IMG/VR virus record: IMGVR_UViG_3300003690_000033
Coordinates: 1 to 34,724 of that record
Strand: one strand, 5' to 3'
From: a virus
DNA: 34,724 nt
Part shown: positions 1-5,157 of the stretch, one piece after another
Numbering within the stretch: position 1 is the first letter of the stretch
Layout: the number at the start of each line of letters is the position of its first letter
Notes under the pieces: model-generated
Databases searched by the model: none
What the model was told of the DNA's origin: nothing
The model's input: only the letters and a program-made list of their open reading frames with translations
Program-made: the position numbers and the translations under genes

Positions 1-12
1 TCAAATCAGTTC

Positions 13-41
13 TTGACATATTCGCAAGCCTTCCCCATAAT
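13..41 (+). promoter_or_regulatory. sigma70-type promoter of the early cassette array
   Basis: TTGACA (13-18) is a perfect -35 box. It is followed by a 17-nt spacer and CATAAT (36-41), a 5/6 match to the -10 box. This is the best vegetative promoter seen in the window. It lies 47 nt upstream of the first small gene, so transcription would start near 48 and run through the plus-strand cassettes. The call rests on sequence match only. Confidence 0.75.
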
Positions 42-87
42 TCTCAACATCGGTGGCATAACAACCCCCAACCGACGAAGGCATAAC

Positions 88-180
88 ATGACGCAACAAT
101 TCGAAAGGTTTTTATTCTACACGATTCTTTTGACGGTAAGCGCTATCGGTACCGTCTTAATTTTCAACCCACCATTTTAG
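88..180 (+). CDS. 30-residue single-span membrane peptide
   Basis: This tiny ORF starts at ATG 88 and stops at TAG 178-180. The start is preceded by GAAGGCATAAC, a variant of the start-associated sequence used by the next genes, which is the main reason to believe it is translated. The product has a short polar N-terminus (MTQQFERF) followed by a hydrophobic stretch, roughly residues 8-26 (FLFYTILLTVSAIGTVLIF), that would span the membrane once. It is the first gene after the promoter at 13-41. Its stop codon overlaps the AGGAG of the next gene, with no hairpin between them. I do not recognise a family. It could be a host-membrane effector or simply a leader peptide. Confidence 0.5.
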   Translation: MTQQFERFLFYTILLTVSAIGTVLIFNPPF

Positions 181-194
181 GAGTGCATAACATG
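179..194 (+). repeat. start-associated sequence copy 1
   Basis: AGGAGTGCATAACATG: a Shine-Dalgarno AGGAG, a conserved GCATAAC and the ATG of the gene at 192. It is one of five copies fitting AGGAGNGCATAACATG. Confidence 0.85.
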
Positions 195-461
195 AAAGAG
201 ACAACACCAACCCCGATCCTTTTCACTGATAATGGCCAGGTCCTACGATACGCGTGGCCAGGCGGATATCCTGTCTTCTACATTGCGAACGATTGCGACG
301 CCTTGTGCCCCACTTGCGTGCAAGAAAATCTCGAATTGTGCAAAGACCCCGACGACTGCGAATTCTTCGTAACCGGCCACGCTGTCAATTGGGAAAGCGA
401 TTCCCTTTGCTGCGACCATTGTTCGAAAACCATTGAATCCGCCTATGGTGAAGCGTCCTAG
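192..461 (+). CDS. small cysteine-rich zinc-ribbon-like phage protein
   Basis: 89 residues from ATG 192, chosen over an in-frame GTG at 183 because AGGAG at 179-183 is spaced correctly for 192. Cysteines occur as C35, C39-x2-C42, C50, C56 and C73-C74-x2-C77. The CPTC and CDHC pairs suggest a zinc ribbon. The layout (GYPVFY near residue 25, NWE near 66, CDHC then ESAY at the end) matches from memory a widespread uncharacterised small protein of phages and bacteria. No function is established. It is a plausible regulator or host-takeover protein given its place directly behind the early promoter. The gene ends in TAG and is followed 8 nt later by a perfect 11-bp hairpin. Confidence 0.85.
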   Translation: MKETTPTPILFTDNGQVLRYAWPGGYPVFYIANDCDALCPTCVQENLELCKDPDDCEFFVTGHAVNWESDSLCCDHCSKTIESAYGEAS

Positions 462-469
462 CCTAGATC

Positions 470-495
470 GGACCCATGACACGCGTCATGGGTCC
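470..495 (+). promoter_or_regulatory. intergenic hairpin SL1
   Basis: GGACCCATGAC (470-480) pairs perfectly with GTCATGGGTCC (485-495) around the loop ACGC. The element is flanked by direct copies of TAGCCTAGA (459-467 and 501-509). No U-tract follows, so it is not a standard intrinsic terminator. Confidence 0.75.
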
Positions 496-518
496 TGTTG
501 TAGCCTAGAAACCAAAAC

Positions 519-534
519 AGGAGAGCATAACATG
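519..534 (+). repeat. start-associated sequence copy 2
   Basis: AGGAGAGCATAACATG, ending in the ATG of the gene at 532. It begins 23 nt after hairpin SL1. Confidence 0.85.
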
Positions 535-996
535 ACAACCAAAGTACAAATCGGAACAATCATTCACGCAACCCTTCGACCGCAAGATCTGATTCCGGCC
601 TTCATTGAGGAATTGAAACGACTGGACCGAAGAAAACTGGTCTCCATATTCGAAAACGAAGAAAGGGAAGTCGGACACCTGCTACTTGGAACCATGGGAA
701 TCGACGAAGATCACGAGTGGTGGGACTCTGAGGACTGCGCCTGCCTACTGAACGAAACCCTATTCGACGCCTTGAACGAATATGCGCCAGTCGGTTGCTA
801 CTTCGGCGCTCATTTTGGCGACGGTAGCGACTTCGGATTCTGGCCACATGAGAGCTTAGGAGACGCGGCTATGGATGATGCCGTGCTCTGTATCGGTCCA
901 AAGGACACGTGTCCAGACTACATCTTGGAAACCAACGACCATGGCAACGTGACTATGTACCGCGTTGAACTGGTCGAGGAATGGTCTTGCGTCTAG
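532..996 (+). CDS. conserved small phage protein with YFGAHFGDGSDFGFW motif
   Basis: 154 residues from ATG 532, which is served by AGGAG at 519-523; an upstream in-frame start at 433 would overlap the previous gene and the hairpin and is rejected. The N-terminal segment TLRPQDLIPAFIEEL and the motif YFGAHFGDGSDFGFW (about residues 88-102) recall an abundant hypothetical family of small phage proteins that typically reads TLRxxDLIPxFxxxL and ends near FGAHPGDGxDFGFW. The family has no assigned activity that I know of. The protein is acidic, with many Asp and Glu residues. It ends in TAG and is followed by hairpin SL2 after 8 nt, the same spacing as the preceding cassette. Confidence 0.85.
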   Translation: MTTKVQIGTIIHATLRPQDLIPAFIEELKRLDRRKLVSIFENEEREVGHLLLGTMGIDEDHEWWDSEDCACLLNETLFDALNEYAPVGCYFGAHFGDGSDFGFWPHESLGDAAMDDAVLCIGPKDTCPDYILETNDHGNVTMYRVELVEEWSCV

Positions 997-1004
997 CCTA
1001 GATC

Positions 1005-1029
1005 GGACTCACCACGCTGTGGTGGGTCC
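1005..1029 (+). promoter_or_regulatory. intergenic hairpin SL2
   Basis: GGACTCACCAC (1005-1015) pairs with GTGGTGGGTCC (1019-1029), 11 bp with one G-U pair and loop GCT. The stem sequence differs from SL1 but pairing is kept. Flanking TAGCCTAGA copies match those of SL1. Confidence 0.75.
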
Positions 1030-1051
1030 TCTTGTAGCCTAGACCATAATC

Positions 1052-1067
1052 AGGAGCGCATAACATG
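1052..1067 (+). repeat. start-associated sequence copy 3
   Basis: AGGAGCGCATAACATG, ending in the ATG at 1065. It begins 22 nt after hairpin SL2. Confidence 0.85.
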
Positions 1068-1460
1068 ACATTAGAACAATACCGGGCATTCTACCGGATT
1101 CTCACTGACGCAATTTGGAAACAATGGACCCCGGACTGCTTTCCACAATTTCTTAAACCCAAAACAGGAGTGCATAACATGAAAGCAAACAAGAAACCGG
1201 CAACCTATCGCGCAATATCGGCATCCGTAACCGTATACGCTACGTTCGACCCATCCGAAATACAGGACTGGTTTGACCAGCGAGCAGGCCAGGAAGAACC
1301 AGAGGACTGTTGGGCGCTACATGGGCGCTACGATGAATTTCTATCAGTCGTTGGTGACGATGAGACCGTGCGCGTATTCATGAACAACGGGGGCACGTTC
1401 GATGATTACGACGTGGACCATGAGGAGTATCTAACCCACTGCTTCGATGAGTTTGAGTAG
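1065..1460 (+). CDS. small acidic protein with two in-frame starts (1065 and 1179)
   Basis: The reading frame opens at ATG 1065 (131 residues) behind one full start-associated sequence. It contains a second full copy in the same frame, ending in ATG 1179 (93 residues). Reading through, that second copy is translated as TGVHNM. The sequence just upstream of it (AAACCCAAAACAGGAG) resembles the leader of the gene at 532, so 1179 looks like a genuine cassette start. The simplest reading is two former cassettes joined by loss of a stop and hairpin, or a deliberate dual-start gene. The shorter form (MKANKKPATYRAI...) is acidic, ends in a run rich in Asp, Glu, Tyr and His (HEEYLTHCFDEFE), and has no recognised domain. 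The extra N-terminal 38 residues are aromatic-rich. Confidence 0.75.
   Translation: MTLEQYRAFYRILTDAIWKQWTPDCFPQFLKPKTGVHNMKANKKPATYRAISASVTVYATFDPSEIQDWFDQRAGQEEPEDCWALHGRYDEFLSVVGDDETVRVFMNNGGTFDDYDVDHEEYLTHCFDEFE
1166..1181 (+). repeat. start-associated sequence copy 4, inside an open frame
   Basis: AGGAGTGCATAACATG, identical to copies 1 and 5. It lies within the frame opened at 1065 and has no hairpin before it. Confidence 0.85.
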
Positions 1461-1471
1461 AGACCAGGACG

Positions 1472-1498
1472 GACCCCGCAACCGTGTGTTGTGGGGTC
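1472..1498 (+). promoter_or_regulatory. intergenic hairpin SL3
   Basis: GACCCCGCAAC (1472-1482) pairs with GTTGTGGGGTC (1488-1498), 11 bp with one G-U pair and a 5-nt loop CGTGT. The stem equals that of SL5 while the loop differs. It is followed by TATCGTGG and no U-tract. Confidence 0.75.
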
Positions 1499-1537
1499 TA
1501 TCGTGGACTTAACCGCGCAATGAAAGTGAGGCTTAAC

Positions 1538-1939
1538 ATGAAAGACCAAACCAAAGCCAACGAAGCCCTACAAGGCCTTAGAGAATACTTCCGCAATGTG
1601 CGAGACACCAACCGTGAGGCGTTGACCGTTTACACCGTGTTGCGTCACGTTTCCAAGTCCGGCATGTACCGCACCTTGGACGTGTACATCATGCGAAACA
1701 ATGAACCACATCGTATCACGTGGAGTGTGTGCAAAGCGTTGGGCTATCGGTACGACCAGAGCCACGAAGCGTTAGGCACCACGGGTTGTGGCATGGATAT
1801 GGGATACGAGGTGGCGGCTTCACTATCTCGGGCGCTGTTTCATGGCACTGGCCGCGCGAAGCGTTACAGACTAAAGCACGAAGGCACCCACAAGAGCGGT
1901 GAAGCGTATCAAATACTTTGGCACCGCTGGATCGGCTAG
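1538..1939 (+). CDS. conserved phage protein (HVSKSGMYR / GCGMDMGYE family)
   Basis: 133 residues from ATG 1538, preceded by GTGAGGCTTAAC, a degenerate form of the start-associated sequence; an in-frame ATG at 1520 is a less likely alternative. Two motifs, VLRHVSKSGMYRTLDVY (about residues 31-47) and TGCGMDMGYEVAASLSRALF (about 81-100), match from memory a very common small protein of phages that usually reads HVSRSGMSRxIxVY and GCGMDMGFxxVYxLSxxLF. Its biochemical role is not established. This gene anchors the array as ordinary phage early or accessory content rather than random ORFs. It ends in TAG and is followed by SL4. Confidence 0.85.
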   Translation: MKDQTKANEALQGLREYFRNVRDTNREALTVYTVLRHVSKSGMYRTLDVYIMRNNEPHRITWSVCKALGYRYDQSHEALGTTGCGMDMGYEVAASLSRALFHGTGRAKRYRLKHEGTHKSGEAYQILWHRWIG

Positions 1940-1955
1940 GACTCGACCCTACATC

Positions 1956-1982
1956 GAGCCCATGGCCGCGGGTCATGGGCTC
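1956..1982 (+). promoter_or_regulatory. intergenic hairpin SL4
   Basis: GAGCCCATGGCC (1956-1967) pairs with GGTCATGGGCTC (1971-1982), 12 bp with one G-U pair and loop GCG. It is followed by CATTGTGGG, similar to the 3' flanks of SL3, SL5 and SL6. Confidence 0.75.
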
Positions 1983-2010
1983 CATTGTGGGAATGATTCC
2001 ACCAATTGAG

Positions 2011-2026
2011 AGGAGTGCATAACATG
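2011..2026 (+). repeat. start-associated sequence copy 5
   Basis: AGGAGTGCATAACATG, ending in the ATG at 2024. It begins 28 nt after SL4. Confidence 0.85.
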
Positions 2027-2242
2027 AGAAAATCCATCAAAATCAGAACGTTTCTGTGGCGCGGACTCTTAAGAAAACACCTGGTTCTAAGAGAAACCCA
2101 TCCTGATGGCCGTGTGTTCGTGGCCTCAGTCGGTTCGGGTGAGGGCTACACCACAGCGAAGGAAGCGACCATAGCGGCGCAACGGCTCCGTCAAATGGTG
2201 CGCGACGGTGCAACAAACTATGAGATAGCAACCGCCGAGTAG
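2024..2242 (+). CDS. small basic hypothetical protein
   Basis: 72 residues from ATG 2024, selected because a perfect start-associated sequence ends there. The N-terminus is strongly basic (MRKSIKIRTFLWRGLLRKH). It is followed by what looks like a short beta-rich segment (LVLRETHPDGRVFVASVGS) and then an alpha-helix (TAKEATIAAQRLRQMVRDG). The fold could be a small nucleic-acid-binding or ribbon-type domain, but I do not recognise a family and no function is claimed. The TAG stop is followed 11 nt later by hairpin SL5, which keeps the cassette arrangement. Confidence 0.7.
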   Translation: MRKSIKIRTFLWRGLLRKHLVLRETHPDGRVFVASVGSGEGYTTAKEATIAAQRLRQMVRDGATNYEIATAE

Positions 2243-2253
2243 AGCCTAGGACG

Positions 2254-2279
2254 GACCCCGCAACCACGGTTGTGGGGTC
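2254..2279 (+). promoter_or_regulatory. intergenic hairpin SL5
   Basis: GACCCCGCAAC (2254-2264) pairs with GTTGTGGGGTC (2269-2279), 11 bp with one G-U pair and loop CACG. It is nearly a duplicate of SL3, including the upstream GGACG and downstream TATCGTGG. Confidence 0.75.
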
Positions 2280-2280
2280 T

Positions 2281-2310
2281 ATCGTGGGATGGACTCACGG
2301 CATAACAGGA
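2281..2310 (+). repeat. 30-bp direct repeat, copy A
   Basis: This stretch is identical over 30 bases to 2774-2803. It starts ATCGTGGGATGG and ends GGCATAACAGGA. It links hairpin SL5 to the ribosome-binding site of the gene at 2319. Confidence 0.9.
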
Positions 2311-2318
2311 GTGAAATC

Positions 2319-2738
2319 ATGAATACGAAACAGGCATGCGCAGTAGATTTTCAGGGCACCTACGTAGAAAACCGATATGTCCACGCGGGTACAAGCCGGA
2401 CCCCCGATCTTGTGACCCTGTTCCTTGACCGGGCGGAAGCAAAAGCGTGGATGGTTGGCGAAAAGCGCAACCAGCAAGAGGACCACGGGCGGGACGCGAT
2501 CCAGACGATCAGCCTGGTCGAGCGCACTATCAGCATCCATGGCATGCGGATCACGGTGTACGCGGTGGTCTACCACCGACAGACCCCGGCGCGGGTAGAG
2601 CCTCCGATAATTGTACGGCCCATGGCGATCTGTATTGACCCGGATTGCCACGAGTGTGCCGATTGTATCGCGTACCGCGCGCGGATGAAGGCATTTGTCC
2701 GGGCAAAACGGGCGCTGAGATACGAGGCGAAACGCTAG
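2319..2738 (+). CDS. hypothetical protein with C-terminal cysteine cluster
   Basis: 139 residues from ATG 2319, preceded by AGGAGTGAAATC, a diverged start-associated sequence; GGCATAAC lies just upstream. The middle of the protein (about residues 67-90) contains predicted beta-strands (TISIHGMRITVYAVVYH). The C-terminal half has a cysteine cluster in CIDPDCHECADC (about residues 107-118) that could bind zinc, followed by a basic helix (AYRARMKAFVRAKRALRYEAKR region). The combination suggests a small metal-dependent nucleic-acid or protein binder, but that is inference and no family is recognised. The TAG stop is followed by SL6. Confidence 0.75.
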   Translation: MNTKQACAVDFQGTYVENRYVHAGTSRTPDLVTLFLDRAEAKAWMVGEKRNQQEDHGRDAIQTISLVERTISIHGMRITVYAVVYHRQTPARVEPPIIVRPMAICIDPDCHECADCIAYRARMKAFVRAKRALRYEAKR

Positions 2739-2746
2739 CCCAAGTC

Positions 2747-2772
2747 GAGCACGGGGCTCCGGTCCCGTGTTC
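2747..2772 (+). promoter_or_regulatory. intergenic hairpin SL6
   Basis: GAGCACGGGGC (2747-2757) pairs with GTCCCGTGTTC (2762-2772), 11 bp with two G-U pairs and loop TCCG. No U-tract follows; the 30-bp repeat copy B starts 2 nt later. Confidence 0.7.
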
Positions 2773-2773
2773 C

Positions 2774-2803
2774 ATCGTGGGATGGACTCACGGCATAACA
2801 GGA
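2774..2803 (+). repeat. 30-bp direct repeat, copy B
   Basis: Identical to 2281-2310. It lies between hairpin SL6 and the ribosome-binding site of the small membrane gene at 2814. Confidence 0.9.
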
Positions 2804-2813
2804 AGGCATAACA

Positions 2814-2921
2814 ATGAATGAGTTTACGATTCTAATTTACTTCGCCCTTTTCCCGGCCATTTTCGCCTCGGCGGTAGCTTTCGGAGCCGCTTGGTTGGAG
2901 TTCCGGCGAGGTGCGAAATGA
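2814..2921 (+). CDS. 35-residue membrane peptide
   Basis: Starts at ATG 2814 behind AGGAAGGCATAACA, another variant of the start-associated sequence, and stops at TGA 2919-2921. After a short polar N-terminus (MNEF) the product is hydrophobic from about residue 5 to 28 (TILIYFALFPAIFASAVAF and on). It ends in a basic tail (EFRRGAK), so it would sit as a single N-out/C-in helix by the positive-inside rule. Its last codons overlap the next small gene by 4 nt (ATGA). No family is recognised. The pairing with a second tiny membrane protein suggests the two act together, which is inference. Confidence 0.6.
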   Translation: MNEFTILIYFALFPAIFASAVAFGAAWLEFRRGAK

Positions 2922-3040
2922 ACACCCTATTAACATCAACCGAATTCATCGCGATCTTCATCGGTGCGATCATGCTCTGTGACCTGCCGGTGGTTATCTT
3001 TCAACACTTCAACAAAGGGGAGGATCCCCCATGCGAGTAG
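2918..3040 (+). CDS. 40-residue membrane peptide, coupled to the previous gene
   Basis: Starts at ATG 2918 inside the TGA of the preceding gene (ATGA overlap) and stops at TAG 3038-3040, 10 nt into the recombinase gene. The product has a hydrophobic segment at about residues 9-29 (EFIAIFIGAIMLCDLPVVIF) and a polar C-terminus (QHFNKGEDPPCE). The tight overlaps on both sides imply translational coupling with its neighbours. I do not recognise a family. The charge pattern is compatible with a small membrane effector, but nothing specific can be claimed. Confidence 0.55.
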   Translation: MNTLLTSTEFIAIFIGAIMLCDLPVVIFQHFNKGEDPPCE

Positions 3041-3735
3041 TAGCCTATATGCGAGCCTCTACTGAAGAGCAGAGGCTTACCAACGGGGTCCAGCTGGAGA
3101 CCATCGAGGCATGGTGCGCCGAGGGGGGTCATACCCTCTCGGCGTCGTTTACCGACACCATCTCAACACGTGAGCCATTCGAGAAACGACCGGCTCTCGG
3201 TGAGCTCCTCGCCTACGTCCATAGCAACAAAGTGGACCGGGTGGTCTACGTTCGACGTGACAGGCTGACACGCGACCCGGTTCAAGGGTTCGTTATTGAA
3301 AAGCTCCTGCGCGACGATGGCTGCGAGGTGCATGACCTTTCGGGAGTGGGCAATGGTGATTCGCCTGCCGACGAGATGATCCGAGGCATCATGGACGTGG
3401 TGAACAAGTACGAGAGGGCCGTGACCTCAATGCGAACCAAGGCAATCCTCGCAGCCAAGAAGGCACGCGGTGAGCGCATCGGTGGGGTTCCCTATGGGTA
3501 CAAGTCGGTAGGTGGCAAGTTAGTGCCCGATAATTATGAACAGTCCGTTATTGAGACGGTGTACGACCGCAAGGAATGCCTCGGCTGGACGTATCACGAG
3601 ATTAGCCGCGCACTGACTGGTGATGGATGGAAAAACCGCAGAGGCAACCCGTTTAGCAAGTCGAGCCTTTGTGAAATGATGAAAGCGTATGAAAAGCGCA
3701 TGGAGGAGGAAGTCAATGGCATATCTGCATTGTAG
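3031..3735 (+). CDS. compact serine recombinase (resolvase/invertase family)
   Basis: 234 residues; ATG 3031 follows GGGGAGG with good spacing. The N-terminal resolvase catalytic domain (about 1-145) begins VVAYMRASTEEQ, with the nucleophile Ser10 and Arg8, where most relatives have YxRVSTxxQ. DRLTRD (R78, R81) supplies the other conserved arginines. The long E helix YERAVTSMRTKAILAAKKARGER follows. Next come GGVPYGY and a short region (about 150-225) resembling the start of the recombinase DNA-binding domain. The protein is far shorter than large serine integrases (usually 450-600 residues) and lacks an obvious zinc ribbon and coiled coil. It could be a compact integrase, an invertase or a resolvase. 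Its presence supports temperate ancestry. Confidence 0.88.
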   Translation: MRVVAYMRASTEEQRLTNGVQLETIEAWCAEGGHTLSASFTDTISTREPFEKRPALGELLAYVHSNKVDRVVYVRRDRLTRDPVQGFVIEKLLRDDGCEVHDLSGVGNGDSPADEMIRGIMDVVNKYERAVTSMRTKAILAAKKARGERIGGVPYGYKSVGGKLVPDNYEQSVIETVYDRKECLGWTYHEISRALTGDGWKNRRGNPFSKSSLCEMMKAYEKRMEEEVNGISAL

Positions 3736-3874
3736 AGCGTGTGGCTGGACTGGCAATGGGGTGCGCGAGTGCCCCGACTGCGGCCCTTTGACCCTGGTGA
3801 GCGACGAGGTTGAGGACCTGGTGCCCATCGAGATCGTTGTGGTGGACACCGAGGAGGAGGTGGAAAATGAGTAG
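3716..3874 (+). CDS. 52-residue zinc-ribbon peptide
   Basis: Starts at ATG 3716 within the last codons of the recombinase (20-nt overlap), behind a strong GGAGGAGGA. The N-terminus is a compact zinc ribbon: CRAC at residues 6-9 and CPDC at about 19-22, the usual spacing for a four-cysteine zinc knuckle. The C-terminal half is very acidic (VDTEEEVENE). Coupling to the recombinase raises the possibility that it supplies the zinc-binding function missing from that protein, but this is speculation. Such small CxxC-CxxC peptides are common in phages and mostly uncharacterised. Confidence 0.7.
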   Translation: MAYLHCRACGWTGNGVRECPDCGPLTLVSDEVEDLVPIEIVVVDTEEEVENE

Positions 3875-4235
3875 CAAATACACAAAAATGCGGTGGGACT
3901 GCGCCATTGCTGGCCGGGGTGCGAGCATATTCGAGCGCCTCCACAATTCACACCTCGTGGTTTACATGCCAGATGCGCCGGATGGGACTGGCAGCGAAAT
4001 ATGCAGCCTGGAGAATGATGACATTCCCCCGCTTGATTTGGCTGAGATTGGCCTGTTGATAGCAGGTGCCCCAGAGTTACTAGCCGCGCTGGAGGAAGTG
4101 ACGGGAGACATAGAGGCGTATTGCAATGACCATGACTCAGACAGTCCCACCGATGTGACCGTCTGTCTGCCCAGGCTAAGGGCAGCTATCACTGCGGCTA
4201 GAGTGGAGCCATGGGAGGAGGCATCTAATGAATGA
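3867..4235 (+). CDS. conserved phage hypothetical protein (IAGAPELLAALEE motif)
   Basis: 122 residues from ATG 3867, which overlaps the preceding gene by 8 nt and has GAGGAGG upstream. The segment IGLLIAGAPELLAALEEVT (about residues 61-79), followed by a loop and a second helix with RLRAAITAA (about 104-112), matches from memory a widespread small phage protein whose hallmark reads NAxLIAAAPELLEALExL. Function is unknown. The N-terminal half carries a short predicted beta region (HLVVYMPD, ICSLEN). It sits between the zinc-ribbon peptide and the XRE protein in an overlapping string, which implies co-expression. Confidence 0.75.
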   Translation: MSSKYTKMRWDCAIAGRGASIFERLHNSHLVVYMPDAPDGTGSEICSLENDDIPPLDLAEIGLLIAGAPELLAALEEVTGDIEAYCNDHDSDSPTDVTVCLPRLRAAITAARVEPWEEASNE

Positions 4236-4485
4236 CTGGGCGCAAAGACTCAAGACAATCCGCACAGCGGGAGGGTTCACCCAGCCCCAGATGGCTCGAC
4301 TGTTGGGCAACGTGACCGAGTATCACCTGTGTCGTTGGGAGAGGGGGAGGTGGCCTGTCCCGGCGCACGTTCGCCTGCTTATCAAAGGCATCGAGCAGGC
4401 TGCTGCGCATGGAGGCGACGGGGTGGCTCACATTCTGGGATTCCTCGATGAGAACGTGGACACCATCGGTGATGATGGCACCTAG
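4228..4485 (+). CDS. XRE-type helix-turn-helix DNA-binding protein
   Basis: 85 residues from ATG 4228, overlapping the previous gene by 8 nt, with GGGAGGAGG upstream. Residues about 5-50 form a Cro/CI-type HTH: the RLKTIRTAGGFTQPQMARLLG segment holds helices 1-2, and VTEYHLCRWERGRWPVP contains the recognition helix and the typical W-E-R-G ending. The C-terminus is a short acidic extension with no dimerisation domain of CI type. It is probably a Cro-like or antitoxin-like transcription regulator. Targets are unknown; the divergent region at 5588-5666 and the promoter at 13-41 are candidates. It ends tail-to-tail with the minus-strand operon, both stops sharing CTAG at 4482-4485. Confidence 0.8.
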   Translation: MNDWAQRLKTIRTAGGFTQPQMARLLGNVTEYHLCRWERGRWPVPAHVRLLIKGIEQAAAHGGDGVAHILGFLDENVDTIGDDGT

Positions 4486-4862
4486 TCTGAAAGGGTAACG
4501 ATGCGCTGCGCTCGGTCCTTGGCTTCAACCAGGGCCAGCGTATGCGCCGATACCTGGCACAACCCATCTCTGATAATCGCATCCTCATCTTGCTCGCCCT
4601 TGGCGTAGACAACGCGCCACGCCTCCCCGGTGGGCGCATCTTCACGCACCTCATAGCCGAGGGTCTCCATGGTCCCCAGCATTCGGGCCAGGGTGTAGGC
4701 ACGGCTCCGAGGTACGCACCCACCAGGTAGGGGGAGTTGCACGTCATAGCTTTGCATCACGGCCTGGTAGAGATGGTACTCGGCGCTATCGCATTGATGG
4801 CGGATGGTGAGCAGCAGCTCCTCTATCTCATAGCCAGCGATGTCAGCAGGGAGTGTGACCAT
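4482..4862 (-). CDS. hypothetical protein of the minus-strand operon
   Basis: 126 residues if started at ATG 4862, 13 nt after the groES stop. A longer form from ATG 4961 (159 residues) has a better GGTGA site, but it overlaps groES by 86 nt and its extra N-terminus is a low-complexity Ser/Thr/Glu stretch, so I prefer 4862. The protein starts MVTLPADIAGYEIEELL. It has a helical middle (ILL-type helices around TIRHQCDSAEYHLYQAVM) and a C-terminal segment EVREDAPTGEAWRVVYAKG that looks like paired strands. No family is recognised. It is the last gene of a three-gene minus-strand unit with groES, so a role linked to the chaperonin or lysogeny is possible but unproven. Confidence 0.65.
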   Translation of the reverse strand: MVTLPADIAGYEIEELLLTIRHQCDSAEYHLYQAVMQSYDVQLPLPGGCVPRSRAYTLARMLGTMETLGYEVREDAPTGEAWRVVYAKGEQDEDAIIRDGLCQVSAHTLALVEAKDRAQRIVTLSD

Positions 4863-4875
4863 AGCGGTCAGCGAC

Positions 4876-5157
4876 TCAGGCTCTGAACTTTCCGATGATG
4901 TCGGCTTCGTAGAGGATGAGTTTGTCTGTGTCTCCAACGGGTTGTCCTGAGTGTCTTGCATACATCACCTTGTCGCCTTGTTGTAGGTCAAATTCACACG
5001 TTGCCCCCACGCCTAGCACGGTGCCGATGGCTGGGGGTTGGGCTTTGGTTTGTGACGGCATCACAATCTTGCCACCTGGCAGGAAGGTCTCACCATCTCT
5101 TTCTTGCATCTTCTGGAGAAGTACACGCTTTCCCAAGGGGATCACATCGCTATTCAT
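4876..5157 (-). CDS. groES: GroES-like co-chaperonin
   Basis: 93 residues from ATG 5157 (minus strand), behind GAGGCG and overlapping the upstream gene by 8 nt. It is close to the usual 95-97 residue GroES length. The order of features fits GroES: an N-terminal strand VIPLGKRVLLQK (5-16), a Gly-containing mobile-loop region with the hydrophobic tripeptide IVM (31-33, in place of IVL), GTVLGVG (45-51), GDKVMYAR (61-68) and a C-terminal LILYEADIIGKF. Known GroES proteins cap host GroEL as heptamers, and several phages encode one (T4 gp31, RB49 CocO) to fold large capsid proteins. No GroEL is encoded here, so it would use the host chaperonin. Its minus-strand position, away from the head genes, is unusual. 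Confidence 0.9.
   Translation of the reverse strand: MNSDVIPLGKRVLLQKMQERDGETFLPGGKIVMPSQTKAQPPAIGTVLGVGATCEFDLQQGDKVMYARHSGQPVGDTDKLILYEADIIGKFRA

Noticed and set aside
178-2738. Amber (TAG) stop recoding, because every cassette gene ends in TAG
   Set aside because: The stops are part of the conserved cassette ends (TAGCCTAG and similar), read-through would give short unrelated tails, and structural genes use TAA, TGA and TAG without pattern.
459-2772. The repeated intergenic hairpins read as a CRISPR array or as intrinsic terminators
   Set aside because: The repeats are separated by genes of unequal size rather than by spacers, and none of the hairpins is followed by a U-tract.
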